A stretch of DNA of 64,000 bases from Vreelandella stevensii S18214 (lineage in GTDB: Bacteria; Pseudomonadota; Gammaproteobacteria; Pseudomonadales; Halomonadaceae), in NCBI RefSeq assembly GCF_000275725.1, contig NZ_AJTS01000039.1, positions 1 to 64,000 of the forward strand. Direction: 5' to 3'. Below the pieces are notes generated by a model, which was given only the letters and a program-made list of their open reading frames with translations, had not been told where the DNA came from and did not search any database. Position 1 is the stretch's first letter. The number at the start of each line of letters is the position of its first letter. The position numbers were made by a program, and so were the translations under genes. Positions 8,177 through 18,348 of this stretch are shown piece by piece.

Positions 8177-8473
8177 TTACCAGCCAGAATCATCTTCCTC
8201 TTCAGTCTCCCACTGATCCTGCTCTTCTTCTTCCTCTTCATAAGTGAATTCTTGCTCTTCCTCTTCGTACTCGGTGGTCACACCGTCGTTGGTGGCACCG
8301 TGCTCTTGATCAGCATCGAAAGAGTTGAATGAGCCTTGATCGTCCTGCATGGTTTCTTCCTGCGGCGCAGTGGGGTGCTCTTCATGCTCCTCCATTGCGA
8401 ATGCCAGCGGGCTGGCTACCAGGCCAAATGATACACCCAGAATACCGAGTTTCTTCAGAGCTTCCTTTTTCAT
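8177..8473 (-). CDS. Small exported, extremely acidic protein
   Basis: A 98-residue protein. Residues 1-26 form a classical signal peptide (KKEALKK, hydrophobic core, ending LAFA). The mature part is dominated by Glu and Asp, with poly-Glu clusters in the last 40 residues alternating with aromatic residues (Tyr, Phe, Trp). There is no cysteine and it is probably disordered. AGGAGG lies eight bases before the ATG, so it is well expressed if transcribed. No family was recognised. Acidic surface composition is typical of secreted proteins in halophiles; cation binding or a periplasmic buffering role would be speculation. Confidence 0.75.
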   Translation of the reverse strand: MKKEALKKLGILGVSFGLVASPLAFAMEEHEEHPTAPQEETMQDDQGSFNSFDADQEHGATNDGVTTEYEEEEQEFTYEEEEEEQDQWETEEEDDSGW

Positions 8474-8903
8474 GGTCGTGCCTCCTAATGGCGTTTCTTT
8501 CGTTCAGTTCGGCGTGTTACACATCTAACAACGTTTCATCTTCACGATCGATAAGAGCGGCGTGTCGTCCTGACATTCATGCTTGCCGTTCTTGCCTAGA
8601 ACATTGCACCCCCCATGCCAGCCTGCGCCAGAAAATTTTTAAATCACTAAATTTCAGTGGTTTATAAAAATTTTCCGCATGCCAACGCGTATCTTCTATA
8701 ACATTTAATTAGTTTTTTATTGTTTACCTCTGGCACATGGGCCCCTGATGCTCACGCCCCGCTGTAACACTGCTCACTTTACCTTGCCGATGAGCAGCCC
8801 GCCAAAGCGTTGGTAGCCGGGGTTGCAAGAGCGGAAAGGTTTATTTTAACCCACCATCACTGCTGGTATCGTTCAGATACCGATCACCGTGAAGAGACTA
8901 CAA
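8474..8903. promoter_or_regulatory. Long AT-rich divergent intergenic region with an extended palindrome
   Basis: This 430-base gap separates the divergent acidic-protein and DHH genes and contains no credible gene. Its centre is unusually AT-rich for this genome. GAAAATTTTT at 8631-8640 is exactly complementary to AAAAATTTTC at 8666-8675, and inner arms AAATCACT/AGTGGTTT extend it to an imperfect palindrome of about 45 bases. It could be a strong hairpin or an operator serving one or both genes. Confidence 0.6.
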
Positions 8904-9845
8904 ATGCCTACGCAACAAACATCCACGTTTCGTTTGGTTACCCGCAGCGATTTTGATGGGTTGGTATGCGGCGCACTGCTCAAGCATCTGGGGCTGATCG
9001 ATGAGATCACCTTCGTGCACCCCAAGGACATGCAGGATGGCAAAATCGAGATCGATGCCAACGACATCACCACCAACCTGCCTTATGTGCCCGGCTGCCA
9101 TCTGGCCTTCGATCATCACCTGAGCGAAACCGTGCGTAACGTCGAGCGGGCCGACAACCACATCATCAATGCCGACGCCCCTTCTGCAGCGCGCGTCGTG
9201 TGGGAGTACTACGGTGGCCACGAGGCCTTCCCTGCCCGCTGGGACGACATGATGGAGGCGGTCGATAAAGGTGATTCGGCACAGTTCGATCGCGACGAGA
9301 TTCTCGACCCGCAAGGCTGGGTGCTGCTGAACTTCATCATGGACGCGCGCACGGGGCTGGGACGCTTCCGCGACTTCCGTATTTCCAACTACCAGTTGAT
9401 GATGAAGCTGATCGATTACTGCCGTGAGCACACCATCGACGAAATCCTGGCCCTGGAAGACGTCCACGAGCGCACCGCGCTGTACCGTGAACACGCGCAA
9501 CTGGCCAAACAGCAGATCGAACGCTGCGCCAGCGTACACGGCAATCTGGTGGTCCTGGACCTGCGCCACGAAGAGACCATCTATGCCACCAACCGCTTCG
9601 TGATCTACGCCATGTACCCCGAGTGCAACATCTCGATCCATGTGATGTGGGGCCTCAAGCAGCAGAACACCGTGCTGGCCATTGGCAAGTCGATCCTCAA
9701 CCGCTCCAGCAACACCAATGTGGGCGAGCTGTGCTTGAGCTACGGCGGCGGCGGCCACCTGAATGCGGGCACCTGCCAGGTCGATAATGACCAGGCGGAA
9801 AGCGCGCTGGCGGAGATTGTTGAGAAGATCAATGCCGATGGGTAA
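8904..9845 (+). CDS. DHH-family phosphoesterase (exopolyphosphatase-like)
   Basis: A 313-residue cytoplasmic protein with a DHH domain: SDFDG at 15-19 and the signature DHH at 71-73 provide metal-binding aspartates and histidines. A C-terminal DHHA1-type half ends with SYGGGGHLNAGTCQ, the glycine-rich substrate-binding motif. Family members hydrolyse phosphodiesters or phosphoanhydrides (oligoribonucleotides, cyclic dinucleotide products, polyphosphate); this sequence does not decide which. The start at 8904 is chosen because GAAGAG precedes it; a frame-matched ATG five codons upstream has no ribosome-binding site. It is monocistronic and convergent with the TRAP genes. Confidence 0.82.
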   Translation: MPTQQTSTFRLVTRSDFDGLVCGALLKHLGLIDEITFVHPKDMQDGKIEIDANDITTNLPYVPGCHLAFDHHLSETVRNVERADNHIINADAPSAARVVWEYYGGHEAFPARWDDMMEAVDKGDSAQFDRDEILDPQGWVLLNFIMDARTGLGRFRDFRISNYQLMMKLIDYCREHTIDEILALEDVHERTALYREHAQLAKQQIERCASVHGNLVVLDLRHEETIYATNRFVIYAMYPECNISIHVMWGLKQQNTVLAIGKSILNRSSNTNVGELCLSYGGGGHLNAGTCQVDNDQAESALAEIVEKINADG

Positions 9846-9900
9846 TGGGCATCTGGCCTGATACCCATCCTGTTGCCCCCTCGGCATCTACCGCTTTACT

Positions 9901-9932
9901 TCGCCCCTTAGCGCCCTATCCGCAAGGGGCGA
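9901..9932. terminator. Inverted repeat between convergent genes
   Basis: TCGCCCCTT (9901-9909) is complementary to AAGGGGCGA (9924-9932) with a 14-base loop. It lies between the DHH stop and the dctM stop. No T-run follows on either strand, so it is a weak or rho-assisted bidirectional terminator at best. Confidence 0.4.
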
Positions 9933-9950
9933 AGCATTGGCGGACCAGGC

Positions 9951-11246
9951 TCAATACCCCATCACGCTCGGCAGCCAGGTCGCCAGTCCAGGCACGGCGA
10001 TCAACAGCAGGATCGTGGCCAGGATGGGCAGCAGGAACGGCAATACGGCTTTGACCACCTGGCCGTACCTCAACCGGGTAATGCCGACCATCAGGAACAG
10101 CACCGTGCCGAAGGGCGGCGTGATGACGCCCACCGAGAGCGTGATGACCATCACGATACCGAAGTGAACGGGGTCCAGCCCCGCGCTGAGGGCGGCCGGT
10201 ACGACGATGGGCGTGAAAATCAGAATGCTCTCGATCACCGACATGAAGCAACCGATCAGCAGGAAAAACAGCGCAAAACAGAGCAGCAGCACGATGGTGG
10301 GCATATCGATGCTGGCAACCTGGCCTGCCAGCGCCTGGGGGATACCCATGCGGACCAGAATCCAGCCGTAGAAGCTCGATACCGCGATGATCAGCAGAAT
10401 GACCGCGCTGAACATCAGGGTTCTACGAAACGCATGGAATAAATCTCGCCCGTTCAAGTCACGGTAGATCACCCCGCCCAGGATCACCGCGTACAGCGAG
10501 GCAATCGCACCCGCTTCCGTGGGGGTGAAAAAGCCTCCCCAAATACCGCCCACGATAATGGCGGGCATCATCAGGGGCAGGATGGCCCGTTTGCCCGTGC
10601 GCACGACTTCGCAGGCATCGAACGCGGTCGGTGTGGGCATCACCACCCGGCCAGTCATGCCCAGCACCACCGTCATGCCCATCAGTAACAGCGCCATCAG
10701 GATGCCCGGCAGCAACCCCGCCATGAACAGCCCGCCGATACTGACATTGGCCAGCCAGCCATACACCACCAGCGCAATGCTGGGCGGCAGGATGGGGCCA
10801 ATGACGCTGGACGCCGCCGTAATACCGGTGGAATAACCCAGCTCGTAGCCGCGCTCCTTCATGGCCTTGATTTCAATGCTGCCAAGCCCGGCGGCATCGG
10901 CGACGGCGGTGCCCGACATGGTGGCAAAAATCGAGCTGGCCACGACGTTGGCATGCCCCAGCCCACCTTTGGTGAACCCCACCAGCGCCGAGGCGAAGTC
11001 GAAGATACGGGTGGTCGTGGAGCCCACGTTCATGATGTTGGCCGCCAGAATGAACAGCGGGATGGCCAACAGCGTGAAGTTGTTGAGGGTTTGCACCATG
11101 CGCAGCGGCAGTAGCTCCACCGGCAGGCCCCCCGCCCCGGTTACCGCCAGGGCAATGAACGAGGTCACGCCAATGGCCACCACCACGGGCAACCCAATGG
11201 CCATCAGGGCCAGCAAGCCCCCTACGAATACGAGCAATTCCATCAT
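9951..11246 (-). CDS. dctM: TRAP transporter large permease DctM
   Basis: A 431-residue inner-membrane protein with about twelve hydrophobic helices. It carries family segments such as PLFILAANIMN near residue 60, GGLGHANVVAS, LGSIEIKAMKERGY, and the C-terminal SVGVITPPFGTVLF motif. It is the ion-coupled translocation subunit of the tripartite TRAP importer. Its start overlaps the dctQ stop by four bases, and dctP lies upstream, giving the usual P-Q-M order. The substrate, generally an organic acid or related small anion, cannot be named from sequence. Confidence 0.93.
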   Translation of the reverse strand: MMELLVFVGGLLALMAIGLPVVVAIGVTSFIALAVTGAGGLPVELLPLRMVQTLNNFTLLAIPLFILAANIMNVGSTTTRIFDFASALVGFTKGGLGHANVVASSIFATMSGTAVADAAGLGSIEIKAMKERGYELGYSTGITAASSVIGPILPPSIALVVYGWLANVSIGGLFMAGLLPGILMALLLMGMTVVLGMTGRVVMPTPTAFDACEVVRTGKRAILPLMMPAIIVGGIWGGFFTPTEAGAIASLYAVILGGVIYRDLNGRDLFHAFRRTLMFSAVILLIIAVSSFYGWILVRMGIPQALAGQVASIDMPTIVLLLCFALFFLLIGCFMSVIESILIFTPIVVPAALSAGLDPVHFGIVMVITLSVGVITPPFGTVLFLMVGITRLRYGQVVKAVLPFLLPILATILLLIAVPGLATWLPSVMGY

Positions 11247-11797
11247 GGCTGCGTAGGCTCCTCTTCACGGGGCGCTGCCAACCAGGCCACGGGGCCACGC
11301 AGGGTCTGCCACGCGGCGATCAGCGCCATGCCCGAGAAACTGAGCAATACGCCGTAATAGAGAAAACTGAAGCTGATACTCAGCGATACGGTCTTATTGT
11401 TGGCACTCATGTCGGACATGATCCAGGCGCCCCAGGCCGCCAGCACGAAAAATCCGCAGGAGATCATGGCCGTCAAGCGGTACTGAAGATGCCTGCCCAC
11501 GTTGGAGAGCCGGTGACTGAACAGGTCCACGACCAGATGCTCACTACGCACCCACGCCGAAATGGAGCCAAAGCCAATCGCATAAATGGCCAGCAGCGAC
11601 GCGACTTCTTCTGTCCAGGGCATTCCCAGCCCCAGCAGGTCACGAGCCACCACGGCGGCCACCAGCAGCAACAGAATGGCCACCATCAAGGTCACGCCCA
11701 CCACATCGCACAGGCGCGTAATGACACGCAGCACACTTTGGGCAGCTCTATCCAGCCCCTGCACGGGTGCCGCTTTCTCTTCCGAGGGAGCATTCAT
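11243..11797 (-). CDS. dctQ: TRAP transporter small permease DctQ
   Basis: A 184-residue protein with four membrane helices. The family motif GLGMPWTEEVASLLAIYAI lies in the first half and a conserved RSEHLVVDLF stretch follows. It partners DctM in the membrane complex. The start at 11797 leaves a short charged cytoplasmic N-terminus and is preceded by AGGAAA at slightly long spacing; an upstream frame-matched start nine codons earlier is less well supported. It lies between dctP and dctM. Confidence 0.9.
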   Translation of the reverse strand: MNAPSEEKAAPVQGLDRAAQSVLRVITRLCDVVGVTLMVAILLLLVAAVVARDLLGLGMPWTEEVASLLAIYAIGFGSISAWVRSEHLVVDLFSHRLSNVGRHLQYRLTAMISCGFFVLAAWGAWIMSDMSANNKTVSLSISFSFLYYGVLLSFSGMALIAAWQTLRGPVAWLAAPREEEPTQP

Positions 11798-11830
11798 CGA
11801 TAATTTCCTGAGGTGATCTCGCAATCCACG

Positions 11831-11859
11831 GCCACGGTGGTGTCGGGCACCCCCGTGGC
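11831..11859 (-). other. Hairpin between dctP and dctQ
   Basis: GCCACGG (11831-11837) pairs with CCGTGGC (11853-11859), and an inner GTG/CAC extends the stem. It lies in the 89-base gap between dctP and dctQ. Hairpins here commonly protect the binding-protein message or reduce permease expression. Confidence 0.4.
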
Positions 11860-11886
11860 TGAACCCAACGCGTTGGCGCTAGCGCG

Positions 11887-12867
11887 TCATTCGCCCTGAT
11901 GCCCGAGGGCGTCCTCGCTCACGCCATCGGCCATGTCGGCCATGACCCGCTCGATGGCAGGCAACGCAGCGGTTCTGAACGCTTCGATATCCGGTTCGAT
12001 GATGGTCATGCCCTGCTCTTCCAGCGCGCCGAGGTAGTACTCGTCCAGCTCGCGCTCACGCTCGGAGCCATGGGCTCGCGCCACGTGAATGGCCTCTTCG
12101 ATCAGCGCTTGATCGTCTTCTTCCAGGCCGTTCCACCACCGCGAACTGGCCACCCAGTTCCACGGGAACTGCACGTGGCTGGTCAGAATGATGTGGTCCT
12201 GCACTTCCCATAAGCGCCGGGTATATGGCGAAGAGAGCGAGTTTTCATGGCCGTCTACCTGGCGCGTCTGCATGGCCAGATAGATCTCCGGAGCAGGCAC
12301 GTTGACCACCTGAGCACCGATCTCTTCCCACACCGTTAGCCACACCGGCAACGAGGGCAGACGCATGCGGAAACCGCGCAAGTCTTCAGGGGTTTCGATG
12401 GCCTTGTTGGCGGTCATGTGGCGCGGCCCACGATGCTGAGTGCCAAAGTACTTGAGCCCGCCCTGGTTTTCGGCCTGCTCGATTAACGCCTGCCCAGAGG
12501 GGCTCTCCATGTACGCATCCACCTCTTCCCAAGTGGCAAACACGAATGGCACGGTAATGGCGTCGTACTCAGGCGCATACTGCTGGCGCCAATTCCCGCC
12601 GGTAATGGAAAGCTGGGTTTGCCCCAGATTGAGCAATTCCAGAATGGCATCCTCGCCTCCCAGCGAGCCCGCTAGGAAAGGGCGAACGTTGAAGCGGCCC
12701 GGCGCCTGCTCTTCCAGGTACTCCGCAAAGCGCTCCACGGCGGCGCTTTCGGAACCGCCTTCGCTCATGGTGTTGTTGACTTGGATTTCAATCGGGTTAG
12801 CCAGAACGAACGGGGCTGTCGTCAGCATGCCCAGGGTCGCCAGCGTGGCAAGCAGTTGTTTCCGCAT
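11887..12867 (-). CDS. dctP: TRAP transporter substrate-binding protein DctP
   Basis: A 326-residue periplasmic binding protein. The chosen start (12867) gives a clean signal peptide, MRKQLLATLATLG to VLANP, cleaved at about residue 23, and GAGAG lies seven bases upstream. A 46-codon upstream extension has no ribosome-binding site. The segment TANKAIETPEDLRGFRMRLP and the following GAQVVNVPAPEIYLAMQTRQVDG are diagnostic: in DctP proteins the arginine of the RMRLP strand binds the substrate carboxylate. It delivers the ligand to DctQM. The promoter lies in the 258-base divergent gap facing the SDR gene. Confidence 0.93.
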   Translation of the reverse strand: MRKQLLATLATLGMLTTAPFVLANPIEIQVNNTMSEGGSESAAVERFAEYLEEQAPGRFNVRPFLAGSLGGEDAILELLNLGQTQLSITGGNWRQQYAPEYDAITVPFVFATWEEVDAYMESPSGQALIEQAENQGGLKYFGTQHRGPRHMTANKAIETPEDLRGFRMRLPSLPVWLTVWEEIGAQVVNVPAPEIYLAMQTRQVDGHENSLSSPYTRRLWEVQDHIILTSHVQFPWNWVASSRWWNGLEEDDQALIEEAIHVARAHGSERERELDEYYLGALEEQGMTIIEPDIEAFRTAALPAIERVMADMADGVSEDALGHQGE

Positions 12868-12996
12868 GGGAAGGCTCTCTACGGTTGTCGTTATTGGGTG
12901 TGGTGCTGATTCGATCTTGAAACAAGCCGCCAAACGGCTCAAATCGGCGTTCGAGAAGGCAGGCTTCGTCAATGACGATGGCTGTAATCGCCCTGA

Positions 12997-13899
<903 letters not shown>

Positions 13900-13903
13900 G
13901 CGT

Positions 13904-13928
13904 TGGCCCGGCGACTTACGCCGGGCCA
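13904..13928 (+). terminator. GC-rich hairpin after the SDR gene
   Basis: TGGCCCGGCG (13904-13913) pairs with CGCCGGGCCA (13919-13928) around a five-base loop, just after the SDR stop. No U-tract follows, so termination efficiency is uncertain, but it separates the SDR gene from the ABC operon. Confidence 0.5.
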
Positions 13929-14032
13929 TTCGGCATCCGCGCCTCACGACATCAACCTGACGTCCAGGCGTCATACAAACGCAACACCTTGCTCTCACTC
14001 TAGATCGTCGCCACACATGACGGATGAGAGCC

Positions 14033-15157
14033 ATGAACCAATCGCGCATTCGCCTGGCAGGCGTCTCCAAGCACTGGGGCGCGACCACGGCAGTCAACGA
14101 CATTTCCTTCGATATTCAGCCCGGGCAGTTCGTCATTCTGCTGGGGCCGTCAGGCTGTGGAAAATCCACCACCCTGCGCATGCTGGCGGGGCTGGACGAC
14201 GCCAGCAGTGGCCGCATCCATATCGGCGAACGGGACGTGACCCACCTGCCGCCCGGCGACCGTGGGCTGAGCATGGTGTTTCAGTCCTATGCGCTATTTC
14301 CGCACTTGAGCGTGGCCGACAATATCGTCTTTGGCCTGCGCAGCCGCAAGGTAGCGAAGGCAGAACGGCAGCAGCGCCTGGCCCAGGTGGCCGAGCTGGT
14401 GGACCTGACGGATTACCTGCACCGCAAACCGGCACAGCTTTCCGGCGGCCAGCGCCAGCGGGTGGCGTTGGCGCGCGCCATCATTTCCGAACACCCCATC
14501 TGTTTGATGGACGAGCCGCTGTCCAACCTGGATGCGCGGCTGCGCAGCGATATGCGCAGGGAGATCAAAGCCCTGCAATCACGACTCGATATGACGGTGG
14601 TTTACGTCACTCACGACCAGGTAGAGGCCATGAGCATGGGAGACCGTGTGATCTTGATGCAACAAGGACATATCGTGCAGGACGGCACACCCGACGAGCT
14701 TTATAACCAGCCCACCAGCGCCTTCGCCGCCAGCTTCATCGGCAGCCCGGCCATGAACCTGCTGCCGCTGGTGGCCGGGGCACAGGGAGCGGTGATCGAA
14801 GGCGAACCCACCACCCCCGTTGCCCCGTTGCCCGCCGCGGGCGGCCAGTTGGGCATTCGCCCCGAGGATATCGAACTGCGCGAGGCCTCGGCGGCTGGCC
14901 TGCCCGGCCAGGTGGAAAGCGAAGAGTATCTGGGCGCCGACACCATTGCCCATGTGAGCGTCGGGCAGCACACCCTGCGTGTGCGGCTGGGCGGCAAACA
15001 CAGCCTGACGGGCCAGCCCTGCCGACTGTTCTGGTCGGCAGACAAGGCCCACCTGTTCGACCCCTCCGGCACACGCCGGGACGACCTGTCGGCGCTGGAA
15101 CTCACGCCGTATCGCACCATTCCGCGCCCGCCGACGGTGGGCTCTTTTCAGCACTGA
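14033..15157 (+). CDS. ugpC: ABC importer ATP-binding protein (UgpC/MalK type)
   Basis: A 374-residue ATPase with Walker A GPSGCGKST, Q-loop FQSYALFPHL, signature LSGGQRQRV, Walker B MDEPLSNLD and a C-terminal TOBE-type regulatory half (from about residue 240). It energises import by the permease pair encoded downstream. ATG 14033 is preferred over one three codons upstream because GAGAG sits at usable distance. The ATPase gene comes first in the operon, before the binding protein. Being MalK-like, it may also serve other sugar importers in the cell. Confidence 0.9.
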   Translation: MNQSRIRLAGVSKHWGATTAVNDISFDIQPGQFVILLGPSGCGKSTTLRMLAGLDDASSGRIHIGERDVTHLPPGDRGLSMVFQSYALFPHLSVADNIVFGLRSRKVAKAERQQRLAQVAELVDLTDYLHRKPAQLSGGQRQRVALARAIISEHPICLMDEPLSNLDARLRSDMRREIKALQSRLDMTVVYVTHDQVEAMSMGDRVILMQQGHIVQDGTPDELYNQPTSAFAASFIGSPAMNLLPLVAGAQGAVIEGEPTTPVAPLPAAGGQLGIRPEDIELREASAAGLPGQVESEEYLGADTIAHVSVGQHTLRVRLGGKHSLTGQPCRLFWSADKAHLFDPSGTRRDDLSALELTPYRTIPRPPTVGSFQH

Positions 15158-15213
15158 GTTTGCTCACCACCCCACAACCCTTGCGACATCACCCACTCTT
15201 TGAGGAGTCAGCC

Positions 15214-16494
15214 ATGCGAGTTTCTCATCCCTTGATGTCCGGCGCCCTGCTTGCCAGCGCACTGGGCGCCGCTCAGGTTCAGGCGGATACCATCGATTTG
15301 ACGATGTACTACCCGGTGTCGGTGGGGGGCGCACTGACCGACGTGATCGATGGCCTGGTGGCTGAATTCGAAAGCGAATATCCGGACATCAACGTGGAAG
15401 CCATCTACGCAGGCAACTACGACGACACCCGCGTGCGCGCCATGTCCGCCATGGAAGCCGGGGATGCACCTCAGCTCTCGGTGCTGTTCTCCATCGATCT
15501 GTACGAGCTGATCGAGCAGAACGCCATCGTGGCCTTTGATGACCTCATCGACACCGAGGAAGAGCAAGCGTGGCTGGATAGCTTCTACCCCGGCCTGATG
15601 GAGAACGGTCAGTTGGATGGCAAGACCTACGGCATTCCCTTCCAGCGCTCCACCATCGTGCTGTTCTGGAACAAGGACGCCTTTGCAGCCGCTGGCCTGG
15701 ACCCGGAAACGCCGCCGGAAAACTGGGAAGAGATGGCCGAGATGGCCTCCACCGTGCGCGAAGGCTCGAACGGTGAACAGTGGGGCGTGATGGTGCCGTC
15801 CACCGGCTACCCCTACTGGATGTTCCAGGCCTTTGCCTTCCAGAACGGCCATCGTCTGATGAACGACGATGGCACCGAGGTCTATTTTGACGACCCGGCC
15901 GCCATCGAAGCCCTCGAATACTGGGTGTCGCTGGCCACCGAGCACGACGCCATGCCCAGTGGCACAATCGAGTGGGGCACCCTGCGCCAGAACTTCCTCG
16001 AGCAGTCCACCGCCATGATGTGGCACACCACGGGTAACCTGACCGCGGTACGCAACGAGGCCAATTTCGAGTTTGGCGTCGCCATGCTGCCCATGAAGAC
16101 CCAGCACGGCAGCCCCACCGGTGGCGGCAACTTCTACATCTTCGAGGATGCCAGTGAAGAGGAGCAGCGCGCAGCGATGACCTTCATCCGCTGGATGACC
16201 GCCCCCGAGCGTGCCGCCGCCTGGTCCATCGAAACCGGCTACATGGGCGTCAGCCCCGCCGCCTATGACACCGAGGCATTGCAGCATTACGTGGAAGAAT
16301 TCGCCCCTGCCGCCGTGGCTCGGGACCAGCTCGAACACGGCACTGCCGAACTCTCTACCTACCAGGGTGGCCGCGTGCGCCGTGCCCTGGATAACGCCGT
16401 GCAAGCCGCACTGACAGGGCAAATGAGCCCTGCCGACGCGCTGAGCCAGGCCCAGCGTGAGGCCGATGCGGCGCTGCGTCGCTATGCCCGGTAA
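15214..16494 (+). CDS. ugpB: ABC importer solute-binding protein (UgpB-like)
   Basis: A 426-residue extracytoplasmic binding protein with a signal peptide (about residues 1-23, ending QVQA) and the family-1 solute-binding fold. The YAGNYDDTRVRAMSAMEAGDAPQ region parallels the YkGnYeqsl...gnAP region of glycerol-3-phosphate-binding UgpB. The ATG at 15214 follows TGAGGAG, and the signal peptide fits only this start. The 56-base gap after ugpC is small; a strong terminator follows the stop, before the permease genes. Glycerol-3-phosphate or a related sugar/phosphodiester is a guess from family similarity. Confidence 0.87.
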   Translation: MRVSHPLMSGALLASALGAAQVQADTIDLTMYYPVSVGGALTDVIDGLVAEFESEYPDINVEAIYAGNYDDTRVRAMSAMEAGDAPQLSVLFSIDLYELIEQNAIVAFDDLIDTEEEQAWLDSFYPGLMENGQLDGKTYGIPFQRSTIVLFWNKDAFAAAGLDPETPPENWEEMAEMASTVREGSNGEQWGVMVPSTGYPYWMFQAFAFQNGHRLMNDDGTEVYFDDPAAIEALEYWVSLATEHDAMPSGTIEWGTLRQNFLEQSTAMMWHTTGNLTAVRNEANFEFGVAMLPMKTQHGSPTGGGNFYIFEDASEEEQRAAMTFIRWMTAPERAAAWSIETGYMGVSPAAYDTEALQHYVEEFAPAAVARDQLEHGTAELSTYQGGRVRRALDNAVQAALTGQMSPADALSQAQREADAALRRYAR

Positions 16495-16522
16495 GTGCCG
16501 ATAGGCGGACGTTTCCATGCTC

Positions 16523-16545
16523 GCCGGGGTTCGCCCCGGCTTTTT
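16523..16545 (+). terminator. Intercistronic terminator between binding-protein and permease genes
   Basis: GCCGGGG (16523-16529) pairs with CCCCGGC (16534-16540) around a TTCG tetraloop and is followed directly by TTTTT. It is a textbook rho-independent terminator 28 bases after the ugpB stop and 18 bases before the ugpA start, so it should give partial termination and a binding-protein-rich transcript. Confidence 0.85.
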
Positions 16546-16562
16546 CTCATCACGGCGGCCCC

Positions 16563-17447
16563 ATGAACCTGAACGCCCATCGAACGATGCAGCTTTACGG
16601 CGCCCTGCTGCTTCTGCCCGCGGCGCTGCTGCTTACAGCTTTTGCCTACTTGCCCACCATCACCACCGTGATCAACAGCCTTTTTTTGCCCGGCTTTCGC
16701 GGCGAGCCCGCCGCCTTCGTCGGGCTCGACAACTATCGCGTGCTGATGGACGACCCGACGTTCTGGAAAGTCGCCCGCAACAACCTGCTGTACGCGCTGG
16801 GCACGGTTCCCACTTCCATGGCGCTGGCACTGGGCATGGCGCTGCTGGTCAATGCCCGCCTGCCCGGGCGCGGGCTGGTACGCATGGCCTATTTCACGCC
16901 CACCATTCTGCCCATGATCGCCGCCGCCAATATCTGGATGTTTTTCTACGCCCCGCAGATAGGGCTATTCAACAAGCTGCTCGGCGCCCTGGGGTTTGCC
17001 GGGGTGAACTGGCTGGGCGACCCCGGCGTGGCACTGGGGTCGGTCATCGTCATGTCGGTGTGGAAAGAAGCGGGCTTTTTCATGATCTTCTACCTGGCCG
17101 CGCTACAGGCCATCCCCCCGGAGCTCAAGGAAGCCGCTGACCTGGAGGGCACGAGCCGCTGGAGCTTCTTTTGGCGAGTGACGTTTCCCCTGCTGATGCC
17201 CACCACGCTGTTCGTACTGATCAACGCGCTGATCAATGCGGTGCGGGTGGTCGACCACCTGTTCATTCTGACCAAGGGCGGGCCCAATAACGCCACCAAC
17301 CTGCTGCTGTATTACGTCTACGAGAACGCCTTCTCGTTCTTCGACCGCACCATGGCGGCCACCATCACCGTGGTCATTCTGCTGGTGTTGGCGGTGGTGG
17401 CCACGCTGAAGTTCACGATTCTGGACCGCAGGACGCACTACCAATGA
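16563..17447 (+). CDS. ugpA: ABC importer permease (UgpA type)
   Basis: A 294-residue inner-membrane permease with six helices. The EAA loop, which contacts the ATPase, reads [27 protein letters not shown]. Its stop overlaps the ugpE start by four bases, so the two permeases are translationally coupled and form the transport heterodimer. The start is just downstream of the strong terminator, so expression depends on read-through or on a separate promoter within 16495-16562; none is obvious. Confidence 0.9.
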   Translation: MNLNAHRTMQLYGALLLLPAALLLTAFAYLPTITTVINSLFLPGFRGEPAAFVGLDNYRVLMDDPTFWKVARNNLLYALGTVPTSMALALGMALLVNARLPGRGLVRMAYFTPTILPMIAAANIWMFFYAPQIGLFNKLLGALGFAGVNWLGDPGVALGSVIVMSVWKEAGFFMIFYLAALQAIPPELKEAADLEGTSRWSFFWRVTFPLLMPTTLFVLINALINAVRVVDHLFILTKGGPNNATNLLLYYVYENAFSFFDRTMAATITVVILLVLAVVATLKFTILDRRTHYQ

Positions 17448-18286
17448 GTACCTCCTCTTTTCCGGTGTCGCCACGGCGCACCCTGGCGCTGCCCCGCCTG
17501 GAAACCCTGGCGGCCTGGCTGCTGGCCGTGATCTGGATCTTTCCGCTGCTTTACGCGGTGTGGGCCGCGATTCACCCGCCCGCCTACATGGTACGTTTCG
17601 ACCTGCTGGCGCCTTTGACGCTGGACAACTTCACAAACGCCTGGGCCCAGGCCCCCTTTGCGCGTTACTACCTGAACACCTTCGCGCTGGTGACCGGCGT
17701 GGTACTGGCCCAGTTCGTGGTCTGCACGCTGGCCGCCTTTGCCTTTGCCCGCTTTCCGATCCCCGGCAAGAACCTGCTGTTCATGCTGGTACTGATTCAG
17801 CTGTTCGTGTTTCCCGAAGTGCTGATCGTCGAAAACTACCGTATCGCCAGCGAGCTGGGGCTGATCAATACCATCACCGGCATTGGCCTGCCCTACGTGG
17901 CCAGCGCCTTCGGCATTTTCCTGCTGCGTCAGACCTTCAAGACCATCCCCCGAGAGCTGGAGGACGCCGCCCGTATCGAGGGCTGTGGCTGGCTGGAAAT
18001 TCTGTGGAAGGTCTACGTGCCGCTGGCCAAGCCCACCTATCTGGCCTACGGGCTGGTGTCGATCAGCCACCACTGGAACAACTTCCTGTGGCCGCTGGTG
18101 GTGACCAACTCCGTGGAAAGCCGCCCGCTGACGGTAGGATTGGGCGTGTTCTCCGCGCCAGAAACCGGCGTCAACTGGGCCACCGTCAGCGCTGCCACGC
18201 TGCTGAGTATTGCGCCGCTGCTGGTGGCTTTTCTGCTGTTCCAGCGCCAGTTCGTGCAGTCGTTTTTACGGGCGGGGATTCGCTAA
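17444..18286 (+). CDS. ugpE: ABC importer permease (UgpE type)
   Basis: A 280-residue second permease of the importer with six helices and the EAA loop [27 protein letters not shown]. MalG/UgpE-type proteins pair with MalF/UgpA types. It ends the transporter operon; recQ begins 62 bases later with its own ribosome-binding site. A short stem (18285-18289 with 18299-18303) followed by TTTT may act as a weak terminator. Confidence 0.9.
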   Translation: MSTSSFPVSPRRTLALPRLETLAAWLLAVIWIFPLLYAVWAAIHPPAYMVRFDLLAPLTLDNFTNAWAQAPFARYYLNTFALVTGVVLAQFVVCTLAAFAFARFPIPGKNLLFMLVLIQLFVFPEVLIVENYRIASELGLINTITGIGLPYVASAFGIFLLRQTFKTIPRELEDAARIEGCGWLEILWKVYVPLAKPTYLAYGLVSISHHWNNFLWPLVVTNSVESRPLTVGLGVFSAPETGVNWATVSAATLLSIAPLLVAFLLFQRQFVQSFLRAGIR

Positions 18287-18348
18287 CCCAACTCACTCGG
18301 GTTTTCGTGCGACAATTCTCCTTCACGCACACGACAAGGAGAGCAGCG

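Noticed and set aside
15208-16518. 436-residue open frame opposite ugpB
   Set aside because: The sense strand encodes a clear signal peptide and solute-binding protein; the antisense product is His/Gly-rich without motifs.
17560-18348. Open frame continuing upstream of recQ to give a 969-residue protein
   Set aside because: The extension lies in another frame of ugpE and reads as arginine/proline-rich noise. The RecQ N-terminus and a good AAGGAG site place the start at 18349.
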